Shown here: positions 1 to 7,147 of the stretch, piece after piece | Position numbering within the stretch: position 1 is the first letter of the stretch | Layout: each line of letters starts with the position of its first letter | Source of the DNA: CAYLOC01 sp964385195 | Lineage (GTDB): Bacteria; Actinomycetota; Actinomycetes; Propionibacteriales; Nocardioidaceae | NCBI GenBank assembly: GCA_964385195.1 | Contig: CAYLOC010000162.1 | Span: 1 to 7,341 of the forward strand | Length of the DNA: 7,341 nt | Reading direction: 5' to 3' | Program-made: the position numbers and the translations under genes | Notes under the pieces: model-generated | Databases searched by the model: none | The model's input: only the letters and a program-made list of their open reading frames with translations | What the model was told of the DNA's origin: nothing

Positions 1-479
1 AGCGCGTACTGCTTGCGGAAGTCGGCGAACAGCACGTGCCGCGAACCGGCCAGCAGCCGGCACACCTCAGCGACATCGTCGATAGAGATCTCGGCGTAGG
101 TCTGGGTGAGGTTATAGGTATCGAGCCGCAGGGTCTGGTCCATCAGCTCCTGGAGATCGCCACGGGTGGAGGCGAGATGGTGCTCCATCAGCTGCAACGG
201 CGATCCGGCGCTCAGCAGGTTGCTGGTACGGGCCGCGCGGCGGAACTCGTCGAAGCCGGACAGGCCCAGCCGGGCCACGAAACGGGTGACCGTGGCCTTG
301 GACACCTCCGCCCGCTGGGCGACCTCGGTGGCGGTGAACCCGTTCATCAACTGTGGTGAAGAGAGAACCAGATCAGCGACCCGCCGTTCCCGCGGGCTCA
401 TCTCGGCGTACCGCTCCCGGATCAGAGCGTGCAGGGACAGCCGTTCGGTCCGGGACTTCTTCGACTCTTCGTCGCTCAC
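1..479 (-). CDS. RpiR/MurR-family transcriptional regulator, N-terminal part (cut by window edge)
   Basis: This is a DNA-binding regulator whose first 159 residues are visible; the rest lies beyond the left edge. Residues about 13-90 form the RpiR-type helix-turn-helix. Its hallmarks are MSPRERRVADLVL (27-39), the recognition region EVAQRAEVSKATVTRF (52-67) and LGLSGFDEFRR (71-81). A helical linker follows. The sugar isomerase (SIS) effector domain seems to begin at about residue 147 (RHVLFADFRKQYA), but that segment lacks the usual Gly-x-Gly-x-Ser sugar-phosphate loop. The start is a GTG at 477-479 that shares four bases (GTGA) with the stop of the amidohydrolase gene; no other ATG, GTG or TTG start was seen in this frame over the roughly 40 bases upstream. 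GGGAG just upstream may be a weak ribosome binding site. As the last visible gene of the operon it is probably the local regulator, by inference binding near the promoter at 7148-7176. Family assignment is firm; effector and sign of regulation are unknown. Confidence 0.88.
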   Translation of the reverse strand, partial: MSDEESKKSRTERLSLHALIRERYAEMSPRERRVADLVLSSPQLMNGFTATEVAQRAEVSKATVTRFVARLGLSGFDEFRRAARTSNLLSAGSPLQLMEHHLASTRGDLQELMDQTLRLDTYNLTQTYAEISIDDVAEVCRLLAGSRHVLFADFRKQYA

Positions 480-1723
480 ACCCTGCTCCCACCCTCGTCG
501 CTTCCTGCCACCGCGACGAGGGTATCGAGAAGTACGTTGGCACCGTGCTCAATGTCGGGCCATGCGGTCTGCTCCCACCTGCTGTGGCTGCGTCCATCCT
601 GTGACGGGACGAAGAGCATGCCAACGGGAGCGATCTGAGCCATCACCTGCGCATCATGCCCAGCACCGGACGGCATGCGGTGTGCGGTCAGGTCACGCCG
701 CTTGGCGGCCAGGGAGATCGCGTCGCACAAGTCCGGGTCCAGGTCGACCGGGTCCGTGGTGCTCTCCCGCTCCACCGACACGGCGACGTTGTGCCGGGCG
801 GCACTGGCATGCGCCGCCCGGTCGAGCCGCTCCTCCAGCAGATCCAGTCCGTCCACCGATGTGTCCCGGAAGTCCAGACTGACCTCTGCTACGGCCGGTA
901 CGACGTTGTGGGCGCCTGGCCGCAGGTCCACCCGTCCGCAGGTGACCACGGCATCCGGCCGACCCGCTCGGGCGGGGACCTCCACGAGTTGGTCCAGGAA
1001 CGCCGCCGCCGCACGGACCGGGTCCTGTCGCAGATGCATGGGGGTGGTGCCGGCGTGGTCAGGCCTCCCGTCGAACCGATACCGACCGCGCCGTACGCCG
1101 ACGATGTGGGTGACCGAACCGATGGCGGCCCCGATGCTCTCCAGCACCGGTCCCTGCTCGATATGCAACTCGATGAACGAGTGCACGGCGCCGTCCGGGA
1201 GGGCACACCCCGGCACCTCGCTGAGATCCGTGCCCAGCCTCCGCAACGCATCGGGAAGTGTGGTGCCGTGCTGGTCGGTCACGTCGGCAAGGGCCTGGGG
1301 GTCCAGCATGCCCGCAAGGGCCTTCGAGCCCAGGTATCCGAAGAACGTCCCCTCCTCGTCACTGAAGGCGACGGCAACAACCGGGCGCTGGAGGGACACG
1401 CCCTGCTCGTGCAAGCACCGGACGCACTCCAAGGCAACCATGGCGCCGAGGGCGCCGTCGAACGCGCCACCCTCGGGCACGCTGTCGAGATGGGACCCGG
1501 TCCACACCGCCGGCTCGCCGCCGTTGCCGCACGCGGCGGTGACGTTCCCCACCGCATCGGTGTGCACGCTCAGCCCCGCGGCGGAGGCCTGTTCGGCGTA
1601 CCAGCGTCGCGCCTGGATGTCGGCCTCGGACAGGGCGGTCCGGCTGATCGCTCCCGTGGGCTGACGGCCGAACTCCGCGAGCCGCTCCAGGTCGGCCTTC
1701 AGGCGGGCGGCGTTGACCTTCAT
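476..1723 (-). CDS. Zn-dependent M20-type amidohydrolase, hydantoinase/carbamoylase group
   Basis: This 415-residue enzyme is the usual length for the N-carbamoyl-L-amino-acid hydrolase / beta-ureidopropionase / allantoate amidohydrolase group. These cytoplasmic dimers hydrolyse amide or ureido bonds with two metal ions. Expected ligands are present: H78 in TGSHLDSV, D89 in FDGALG, E124 in SDEEG (E123 as catalytic base), H187 in ELHIEQGP and H380 in GRSH. The inserted dimerisation/lid domain spans about 207-320. It opens with GRPDHAGTTPM (219-229) and contains AHNVVP (271-276) and LDFRD (283-287). MPSGAGHDAQ (350-359) and FVPS (371-374) are also typical. The ATG shares ATGA with the preceding ATPase stop, and a good AAGGAG lies seven bases upstream. 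Coupling to a complete importer suggests it acts on the imported compound. Family membership is secure, but the sequence does not separate carbamoyl amino acids, ureidopropionate, allantoate or other amides as substrate. Confidence 0.93.
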   Translation of the reverse strand: MKVNAARLKADLERLAEFGRQPTGAISRTALSEADIQARRWYAEQASAAGLSVHTDAVGNVTAACGNGGEPAVWTGSHLDSVPEGGAFDGALGAMVALECVRCLHEQGVSLQRPVVAVAFSDEEGTFFGYLGSKALAGMLDPQALADVTDQHGTTLPDALRRLGTDLSEVPGCALPDGAVHSFIELHIEQGPVLESIGAAIGSVTHIVGVRRGRYRFDGRPDHAGTTPMHLRQDPVRAAAAFLDQLVEVPARAGRPDAVVTCGRVDLRPGAHNVVPAVAEVSLDFRDTSVDGLDLLEERLDRAAHASAARHNVAVSVERESTTDPVDLDPDLCDAISLAAKRRDLTAHRMPSGAGHDAQVMAQIAPVGMLFVPSQDGRSHSRWEQTAWPDIEHGANVLLDTLVAVAGSDEGGSRV

Positions 1724-2586
1724 CGTGGGGCTCCTTGGGTGTTGACGATGTCTCCCCCGGCGTCCTCCTCCGGCGCCCCCCGTGGCTTGCGGCTGCGGAG
1801 CTCGCCCGAACCTGGTACTGCAGCCAGCAGGCGGCGCGTGTACGGATCCGCGGGAGCATCGAAGATCTGGTCGCGCGCCCCCTTCTCCACGACACGGCCC
1901 TGCTGCATCACCACCACCTCGTGGCTCAGCGACTCGACGACAGCGAGATCGTGGGAGATGAACAGGAAGGTCAGCCCGAGGTCGTTCTGCAACGTACGCA
2001 ACAGCGCCAGGATCTGCGCCTGCACCGAGACATCGAGTGCCGACACCGGCTCATCCAGCACCAGGACGTCAGCTCGCGCCGCCAGTGCGCGGGCGATCAC
2101 CGCCCGCTGCCGCTGGCCGCCGGACAGCTCGTGCGGGTAACGGCTCACCATGTCCCGCGACAGGCCCACCTGCTCGGCGAGTTCCGCAACCCGGTCGCGT
2201 CGGCCCTGCCGATGTTGTCGTTGCAGGTAACGCATCGGGACCTCCAGGGACTGCGCGACCGTACGCCGGGGGTTCAGTGCGGAGTAGGGGTCCTGGAACA
2301 CGTACTGCAATCGCTCGTGCAGCGACCGAGCCTTCATCCCGCGGGTGTCGGCCCCGTCCAGGACGACCGTGCCGGCGGTCCTTGTCGTCAGGCCGACGAT
2401 CATCCGGCCGAGCGTTGTCTTGCCGGAGCCGCTCTCCCCGACGATCCCCACCGTCGTACCGGGATGCACCTCGAACGAGACGTCGTCGACCGCGAGGACC
2501 CCGGGGGTCTTCGGCCGCAACAGACCGGATCGGCGATCGAAGCGCTTGGTGAGCCCGCGAACCTCCAACACCGCTTCTGCTGTCAT
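1720..2586 (-). CDS. ABC transporter ATPase, DppF/OppF-like
   Basis: This is the second nucleotide-binding subunit of the importer; it sits on the cytoplasmic face and pairs with the ATPase at 2583-3599. The 288-residue protein has a complete ATP site: Walker A GESGSGKT (50-57), Q-loop Q98 in FQDPYSALNP, signature LSGGQ (154-158), Walker B VLVLDEP (174-180, with D178 and E179), D-loop SALD (182-185) and switch H212. FDAPADPYTRRLLAAVP (242-258) marks the peptide/nickel importer subfamily. The C-terminus ends soon afterwards in a charged tail without the cysteine-containing oligopeptide-transporter domain seen in its partner, so the protein is somewhat short for the family. The ATG overlaps the partner's stop as ATGA, with only a poor purine-rich tract upstream, which suggests translational coupling. 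DppF-like rather than DppD-like is inferred from the missing cysteine motif and from gene order. Confidence 0.94.
   Translation of the reverse strand: MTAEAVLEVRGLTKRFDRRSGLLRPKTPGVLAVDDVSFEVHPGTTVGIVGESGSGKTTLGRMIVGLTTRTAGTVVLDGADTRGMKARSLHERLQYVFQDPYSALNPRRTVAQSLEVPMRYLQRQHRQGRRDRVAELAEQVGLSRDMVSRYPHELSGGQRQRAVIARALAARADVLVLDEPVSALDVSVQAQILALLRTLQNDLGLTFLFISHDLAVVESLSHEVVVMQQGRVVEKGARDQIFDAPADPYTRRLLAAVPGSGELRSRKPRGAPEEDAGGDIVNTQGAPR
1731..1736 (-). promoter_or_regulatory. Ribosome binding site of the amidohydrolase gene, inside the ATPase gene
   Basis: AAGGAG on the minus strand lies seven bases before the amidohydrolase ATG and within the last codons of the DppF-like ATPase. It supports the chosen start and allows initiation in addition to coupling through the ATGA overlap. 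Confidence 0.75.
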
Positions 2587-3599
2587 GGCCTGGCCCCTGG
2601 CTTAATGCACGCGCTCTGGTGTGGGGGCGGCCCGGTCAGCAGGACGTCCTGCTCGCTGCACCGCGGCTCAGCGACGTCGCACCGCGGGCAGAAGCTGCAT
2701 CCGGGCGGAAGGGCGTACAACGGGGGCGGCATCCCTGGGATCGGTCGTGGGTCCACCCGGTTGCCGAGTACCGGGACGCACTCCATCAGTCTGCGGGTGT
2801 AGGGGTGCTGTGGGGCGTCGAACAACGCTTCGGTCCCGGCCTCCTCGACGATCCGGCCGGCGTACATGACGGCGACCCGGTCACAGATGTCTCCCAGTAC
2901 GCCGAGGTCGTGGGTGATGAACAGCATGGACATCCCCATCCGCTGCTGTAGCTCATCCAGCAGGTTGAGGATCTCGGCCTGGACGGTGACATCCAGGGCC
3001 GTGGTGGGCTCGTCGGCAATCAACAGGGCCGGTTCGTGCGCGATAGCAAGGGCGATCGCGACCCGCTGCCGTTGTCCGCCGGACAGCTCGTGGGGGTAGG
3101 AGCGGACGCGACGTGCGGCTTCGGGGATGTGCACCGCGTCCAGGAGGTCCCGAGCTCGTCTCCAGGCTGCTGACCGGCTGATGTCCTGGTGCCGCCGCAG
3201 GGACTCCACCAGCTGGGCACCGACCGTGTGCAGCGGATCCAGACTCGTCAGGGGGTCCTGGAACACCGCCGACAACCGTCTGCCGAGCAGGCTCCGCACG
3301 TGCCGTTTGGATGCACGAGTCAGGTCCTCGCCTTCGAACAGGACCGACCCGGCGCGGATACGGACCGAGTTGCCGGGAAGGAGGGACAGGATCGACATGG
3401 CCAGCATGGTCTTCCCGCTGCCGGACTCACCGGCGATGCCGATCGTCGTACCGCGCGGCACGCTGAGGTCAACACCACGGACCACATCGAACCGGCGCCC
3501 ACGGGAGAGCACCTCGGTGGCGAGCCCTCGCACCTGCAAGACATCGGCGCCGGTGCCCGGCTCCGGCTCCACCGCCTGGGCCCGTCCGACGGCGGTCAC
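2583..3599 (-). CDS. ABC transporter ATPase, DppD/OppD-like
   Basis: This is the first nucleotide-binding subunit of the importer, 338 residues long. The ATP site is intact: Walker A GESGSGKT (57-64), Q-loop Q114 in FQDPLTSLDP, signature LSGGQ (172-176), Walker B ALLIADEP (191-198, with D196 and E197), D-loop TALD (200-203) and switch H230 in ITHDLG. After FDAPQHPYTRRLMECVP (260-276) comes the oligopeptide-transporter C-terminal domain. It has cysteines at 301, 307, 314 and 331, placed like the four that hold an iron-sulfur cluster in some DppD/OppD proteins, plus an additional C304. The GTG start is embedded in the GTGA overlap with the permease stop, with a weak GGAAG five bases upstream. 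The first roughly 18 residues are a low-complexity leader before the first beta strand. Together with the neighbouring ATPase it would power transport through the two permeases. Confidence 0.95.
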   Translation of the reverse strand: MTAVGRAQAVEPEPGTGADVLQVRGLATEVLSRGRRFDVVRGVDLSVPRGTTIGIAGESGSGKTMLAMSILSLLPGNSVRIRAGSVLFEGEDLTRASKRHVRSLLGRRLSAVFQDPLTSLDPLHTVGAQLVESLRRHQDISRSAAWRRARDLLDAVHIPEAARRVRSYPHELSGGQRQRVAIALAIAHEPALLIADEPTTALDVTVQAEILNLLDELQQRMGMSMLFITHDLGVLGDICDRVAVMYAGRIVEEAGTEALFDAPQHPYTRRLMECVPVLGNRVDPRPIPGMPPPLYALPPGCSFCPRCDVAEPRCSEQDVLLTGPPPHQSACIKPGARP

Positions 3600-4489
3600 G
3601 GCAGCTTCCGATCCAGGGCATCGCGCAGACCGTCGCCGACGAAGTTCAGCGAGATCACGACCACGAAGATCGCCAACCCGGGAATCAGAGACACGTGCGG
3701 GGCAATGGTCAGCAGGTCCCGACCGTCACCGAGCATCGTCCCCCAGTCAGACTTCGGCGGCTGGGCCCCCAGCCCGAGGAAGGACAGCCCGGCGGTCTCG
3801 GTGATCATCCACCCGATCGTGGTGGAGCTGGTGACGAGGATGGTGGCGAACACGTTGGGCAGCACCTCAACGAACAGCACCGACAGGCGCGGTCGTCCGC
3901 ACAAGCCGGCGGCCTCGACGTAGTCCGCGGAGACCACGCTGAGGGTGGCGCCGCGGACCGCCCGGGCGAAGAAGGGGATGTTCACCACCGCGATCGCGAT
4001 CATCGCCTTCAGCAGTCCCGGTCCGAGGAACGCGACCAGGCCGATCGCCAGCAGCAGGTACGGGAACGCCATCACCACGTCGATCGAGCGCATCAGCACG
4101 CTGTCGACGATGCCGTGGAAGAAGCCGCTGACCAGTCCGAGCAGCGATCCGATGATGGCGGCAACCAGGGTGGCCAGCACCCCGACGACGAGGCTGGTGC
4201 GGGCACCCCAGACCAGGCGGGACAAGATGTCCCGGCCGAGTTTGTCGGTGCCGAGCAGGTGACCGGAGGAGCCGGGAGGAGCCAGCCGGGCTGAGAGGTG
4301 GGTAGCCGCCGGATCCTTCATCGGCAACCAGGGCGCGAGGATCGCGACCACGACAATGACCGCGACCACCACCAGGCCGATCGCCGCGAGCCGGTGCGAG
4401 ACCAGACGTCGCCACACCGACTCCTGCCCGCTGACGACCTCCGCCGTGGGCTCGGCGGGTGGTGGGGTGGTGAGATCGGCGGCGGTCAC
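3596..4489 (-). CDS. ABC transporter permease, DppC/OppC-like
   Basis: This is one of two membrane subunits that form the translocation pore. The 297-residue protein has a 25-30-residue cytoplasmic N-terminal tail and a first membrane segment at about 34-54. It then carries the family signature LLGTDKLGRDILSRLVWGAR (78-97), further hydrophobic segments at about 99-121, 135-157, 160-178 and 212-235, and a last one at about 263-285. The cytoplasmic EAA loop that docks onto the ATPases is at about 189-213 (DYVEAAGLCG, then VLFVEVLPNV). Its conserved Gly198 and LPN are kept, but the usual Arg-His before LPN is replaced by Val-Glu. The GTG start shares GTGA with the upstream permease stop, and no strong ribosome binding site is visible, so expression probably depends on coupling. 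Assignment to the DppC class is clear; substrate is not predictable. Confidence 0.95.
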   Translation of the reverse strand: MTAADLTTPPPAEPTAEVVSGQESVWRRLVSHRLAAIGLVVVAVIVVVAILAPWLPMKDPAATHLSARLAPPGSSGHLLGTDKLGRDILSRLVWGARTSLVVGVLATLVAAIIGSLLGLVSGFFHGIVDSVLMRSIDVVMAFPYLLLAIGLVAFLGPGLLKAMIAIAVVNIPFFARAVRGATLSVVSADYVEAAGLCGRPRLSVLFVEVLPNVFATILVTSSTTIGWMITETAGLSFLGLGAQPPKSDWGTMLGDGRDLLTIAPHVSLIPGLAIFVVVISLNFVGDGLRDALDRKLP

Positions 4490-5436
4490 TGAACACGGAT
4501 CCTGGGGTCGACCAGCGCCTGCAAGACGTCGGCAGCGAGGTTGATGAGGACGTAGGCCACGGCGACAACGAGCACACCGCCCTGGACGAGGAGGATGTCC
4601 CTGGTCTGGATTGCGGTGACGAGCATGCTGCCGATACCGGGCCAGTTGAAGATGGTCTCCACATAGACCGCACCGCCGAGCAGGAAGCCCACCTGGATGC
4701 CGATCACGGGGATGATCGCCACCAGTGCGTTCTTGAAGGCATGCCGGAAGATCACGACACGCTCGGCCAGCCCCTGCGCTCGAGCGGTCCGCAGGAACTC
4801 GGCCCCGAGCACCTCCAGCATCGATGAGCGCGTGAGCCGCGCAATCACTCCGGACGCCACCATCCCCAAGGCCAGCGCGGGGAGTAACAGGTGCCGCAGC
4901 ACATCCAGGACGCCGCCCCCGCCGTACGGCTCGGTCATCCCACCGGAGGGCAGCACGCCCAACGAGACCGCGAAGAAGAAGACCAGCAACATCGACAGCC
5001 AGAACGTCGGGGTGGACAGCCCGACCAGGGCGCCGGTGGTCATCAACCGGTCCAGCCAGCGCCCCCGTCGTACGGCGGCGAGCACACCCGCCACGAGACC
5101 CGCGGTCACGCTGATCACGAAGGCGGCGGCAGCGAGCAGCAACGTGTTCCCGAGCCTCCCCATCACCACATCCGCGACCGGGCGGCTGAGCGAGTAGGAC
5201 CGGCCGAGGTCACCGGTCAACGCGTTGCCGATCCAGCTGACGTACTGCTGCGGCCACGGCTGGTCCAGGTGCAGTTGTGCACGCAGGTCCGCCAGGTTCT
5301 GTGCGGTCGCGTACGAACCGAGGATGGCTTGTGCGGGGTCGCCGGGGATCAGCGCCATCAGGCAGAACGTGAGGAACGAGACGCCCACGAGCACCGGGAG
5401 CAGGTACAGCATCCGGCGTAGCAGGTAACGGCCCAT
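4486..5436 (-). CDS. ABC transporter permease, DppB/OppB-like
   Basis: This is the partner membrane subunit, 316 residues long and of normal DppB length. It begins with the classic RYLLRRMLYLLPVLVGVSF (3-21), leading into the first membrane segment (about 9-29) and the periplasmic-side IPGDPA motif (30-35). LRAQLHLDQPWPQQYVSWI (51-69) and GDLGRSYSLSRPV (75-87) are family features. Five further membrane segments lie at about 98-122, 131-160, 181-200, 236-260 and 282-304. The EAA coupling loop is at about 213-246, including EFLRTARAQGL and RHAFKNAL. The ending DVLQALVDPRIR (303-314) is typical. The ATG is supported by a strong AAGGAGG eight bases upstream, making this the only distal gene with a fully independent-looking translation start. 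It lies 54 bases after the binding-protein gene and overlaps the next permease by four bases. Confidence 0.96.
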   Translation of the reverse strand: MGRYLLRRMLYLLPVLVGVSFLTFCLMALIPGDPAQAILGSYATAQNLADLRAQLHLDQPWPQQYVSWIGNALTGDLGRSYSLSRPVADVVMGRLGNTLLLAAAAFVISVTAGLVAGVLAAVRRGRWLDRLMTTGALVGLSTPTFWLSMLLVFFFAVSLGVLPSGGMTEPYGGGGVLDVLRHLLLPALALGMVASGVIARLTRSSMLEVLGAEFLRTARAQGLAERVVIFRHAFKNALVAIIPVIGIQVGFLLGGAVYVETIFNWPGIGSMLVTAIQTRDILLVQGGVLVVAVAYVLINLAADVLQALVDPRIRVQ

Positions 5437-5444
5437 CGCCCTCT

Positions 5445-5451
5445 CCTCCTT
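5445..5451 (-). promoter_or_regulatory. Ribosome binding site of the first permease gene
   Basis: Read on the minus strand this is AAGGAGG, followed by eight bases and the ATG ending at 5436. It fixes the permease start. It also shows that translation is re-initiated strongly after the binding-protein gene, whereas the next two genes (second permease and DppD-like ATPase) have much weaker sites. Confidence 0.85.
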
Positions 5452-5468
5452 CCTCGTACGGCGTTCCC

Positions 5469-5487
5469 CGCGGTCGTGCGAGCCGCG
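5469..5487 (-). other. Small hairpin between binding-protein and permease genes
   Basis: In the 54-base gap, CGCGG and CCGCG on the minus strand can form a 5-bp G/C stem with a 9-base loop, starting three bases after the binding-protein stop codon. Family knowledge suggests such structures can protect the 3' end of the binding-protein message so that it outnumbers the transporter message. The stem is short and could arise by chance in GC-rich DNA. Confidence 0.25.
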
Positions 5488-5490
5488 TCG

Positions 5491-7095
5491 TCACTTCAAG
5501 ACGGCGTCCTTGAGGTAGAGGACTCGCGACGGGTGTGCCGTGACGCCGGAGAGGTGGCTGGTCATCGCCACCGTCATCTTGCCGTTGGCGACGAACACCC
5601 AGGGCGCGTCTTCCACCACGAGCTTGGACATCTGGTGGAAGAGCTTGTTGCGCGCATCCGGGTTGGTCGTGGTCTGGATCTTGTTGATCAGCCGGTCCAC
5701 CTCCGGATTGGAGTAGTAGCCGGAGTTGAACCCGCCCTTGTCCGGGAACGCCTGGGTCCGCAGCGTCAGGTACGGCAGGGTACCCGGGTCATTGGTCATC
5801 CACGCCATCTCGGCCATGTCGGCCTTCCCGGCCAGACCCGCGTTGACCTTGTCCAGGAACGTGTTCCACTCAAACGTCTTGATGTGCACCCGCAGGCCGA
5901 TCTTCTTCAGCTGCGCCTGGATCGCCTCGGCCATGGCCTTCGGCTCCAACATCCCCGACCCGCTGGTGGTGACGTAGAACGTCACATCCGCGCCGTTGGA
6001 CAGCCCGGCCTTCTTCATCAGGCTCTTGGCCTTGGCAAGGTTGTAGGGGTAGCCCTGGATGGAGTCATCATGCGCAGCTCCGAACGCCGGGGCGATGGGG
6101 CCGGTGGCAACGGCAGCGGTGCCGGCCAGGATGTTCTTCACGATGGCCTTCTTGTTGATCGCGTAGTTGGCCGCCTGACGCACCAGCTTGTTCTTGAACG
6201 GACCCTGCTTGGTGTTCAGGATCAGGAACCACAGATGGGGTCCGGCCACCGTCTGCACCTTCAGGGCCGAGTCCGAGCGCAGCTGGGCCAGGTTGTCCGC
6301 GGGTACCTCCACGATCAGGTCAGCGTCGCCGGACTTCAACGCCGCGATTCGGCCGCTGGCCTCCGGCAACGGGCGGAAGACGGCGGTCTTGGTCTTCGGC
6401 GCTCCTCCCCAGTAGTCCTGGTTCGCGGTCAGGACCACGCTCTGGTTCGGTGTCCAGGACTTGAAGGCGAACGGACCGGTACCGACCGGGTGGTGGCCGA
6501 ACTTCTTGCCGTACTTCTTCACCGCTGCCGGGGACACGATCAGCCCGGTCGGGTAGGCAAGGTTGGACAGGAAAGGGGCGTACGGGTGGGAGAGCTCGAA
6601 GCGGACCGTGTGCTTGTCCACCGCGATGACCTTCTTTACGGCGCCGTAGAACTGGTCGGCGAGCGGGAACGGTCCGGTGTTGCTTCCCGGTGCTCCCTTC
6701 ACGAGCATGCGGTCGAAGTTGTACTTCACTGCTTGGGCGGTCAGGGGCGTTCCGTCCTGGAACTTCACGCCCTTCCGCAACGTGAACGTGTACGTCGTGC
6801 CGTCCTTGCTGACGTTCCAGTCGGTGGCCAGGTCCGGTCTGATCTCCAGGGAGTCCGGTGCGTAGGTGACCAGCCCGTCATAGATGTTGACCAGGATCCG
6901 GAAGTCGTTGACGGCGGTGTCCGCCGCAGGGTCCAGCGACTTCGGTTCCGCGACCTGGCCGATCACGATCGTGTCGGCGCTCTTGCTGCCTTCCGCGCCC
7001 CCTCCGCATCCGGCCAGCGCCATCGCCACCAGTGTCAGGGCGGTCAGAACGCCGCCTATCCTGCGCCCGTTCCTACTACTCAGCATTCCACCCAT
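5491..7095 (-). CDS. Lipoprotein substrate-binding protein, ABC importer family 5 (SBP_bac_5)
   Basis: This 534-residue protein is the extracellular capture subunit of the importer, tethered to the outer face of the membrane. The N-terminus has a basic stretch (SSRNGRR, 6-12), a hydrophobic core and the lipobox LAGC, with lipidated C30 followed by a Gly/Ser linker. The mature protein shows family 5 landmarks: EPKSLDPA (50-57), FTLRKGVKFQDGTPLTA (104-120), HHPVGTGPFAFKSW (201-214), DYWGG (227-231), GRIAALKSGDADLI (248-261), VRQAANYAINKKAIV (305-319) and YSNPEVDRLINKI (461-473). I chose the ATG at 7093-7095 because AGGAGG lies five bases upstream. The in-frame ATG at 7161 falls inside the promoter, and the one at 7086 is too far from the AGGAGG. 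Homologues bind di- or oligopeptides, nickel, glutathione and other small solutes, so the ligand is open. It is the first gene of the operon. Confidence 0.95.
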   Translation of the reverse strand: MGGMLSSRNGRRIGGVLTALTLVAMALAGCGGGAEGSKSADTIVIGQVAEPKSLDPAADTAVNDFRILVNIYDGLVTYAPDSLEIRPDLATDWNVSKDGTTYTFTLRKGVKFQDGTPLTAQAVKYNFDRMLVKGAPGSNTGPFPLADQFYGAVKKVIAVDKHTVRFELSHPYAPFLSNLAYPTGLIVSPAAVKKYGKKFGHHPVGTGPFAFKSWTPNQSVVLTANQDYWGGAPKTKTAVFRPLPEASGRIAALKSGDADLIVEVPADNLAQLRSDSALKVQTVAGPHLWFLILNTKQGPFKNKLVRQAANYAINKKAIVKNILAGTAAVATGPIAPAFGAAHDDSIQGYPYNLAKAKSLMKKAGLSNGADVTFYVTTSGSGMLEPKAMAEAIQAQLKKIGLRVHIKTFEWNTFLDKVNAGLAGKADMAEMAWMTNDPGTLPYLTLRTQAFPDKGGFNSGYYSNPEVDRLINKIQTTTNPDARNKLFHQMSKLVVEDAPWVFVANGKMTVAMTSHLSGVTAHPSRVLYLKDAVLK

Positions 7096-7100
7096 GGGGG

Positions 7101-7106
7101 CCTCCT
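7101..7106 (-). promoter_or_regulatory. Ribosome binding site of the substrate-binding protein gene
   Basis: AGGAGG on the minus strand is separated by five cytosines from the ATG at 7095. The spacing decides the start between two nearby in-frame ATGs (7095 and 7086) and argues against the longer reading frame beginning at 7161. Confidence 0.85.
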
Positions 7107-7121
7107 GCGGCCGTCGGTTAC

Positions 7122-7137
7122 TGAAACAGCAGTCTCG
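7122..7137. promoter_or_regulatory. Candidate operator, downstream copy
   Basis: TGAAACAGCAGTCTCG on the plus strand is an imperfect dyad with the core GAnAC-N4-GTnTC. It matches the dyad at 7152-7167 at 11 of 16 positions, with centres exactly 30 bp apart. It would cover the region just after the expected transcription start, where a bound repressor would block initiation or early elongation. The RpiR protein at the end of the operon is the obvious candidate ligand, but this is inference. Confidence 0.4.
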
Positions 7138-7147
7138 TATCTCTGCG

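Noticed and set aside
656..2140. A 494-codon plus-strand open reading frame across the amidohydrolase and ATPase genes
   Set aside because: It spans two real minus-strand genes and their junction, has no recognisable domain, and is explained by GC-biased codon use.
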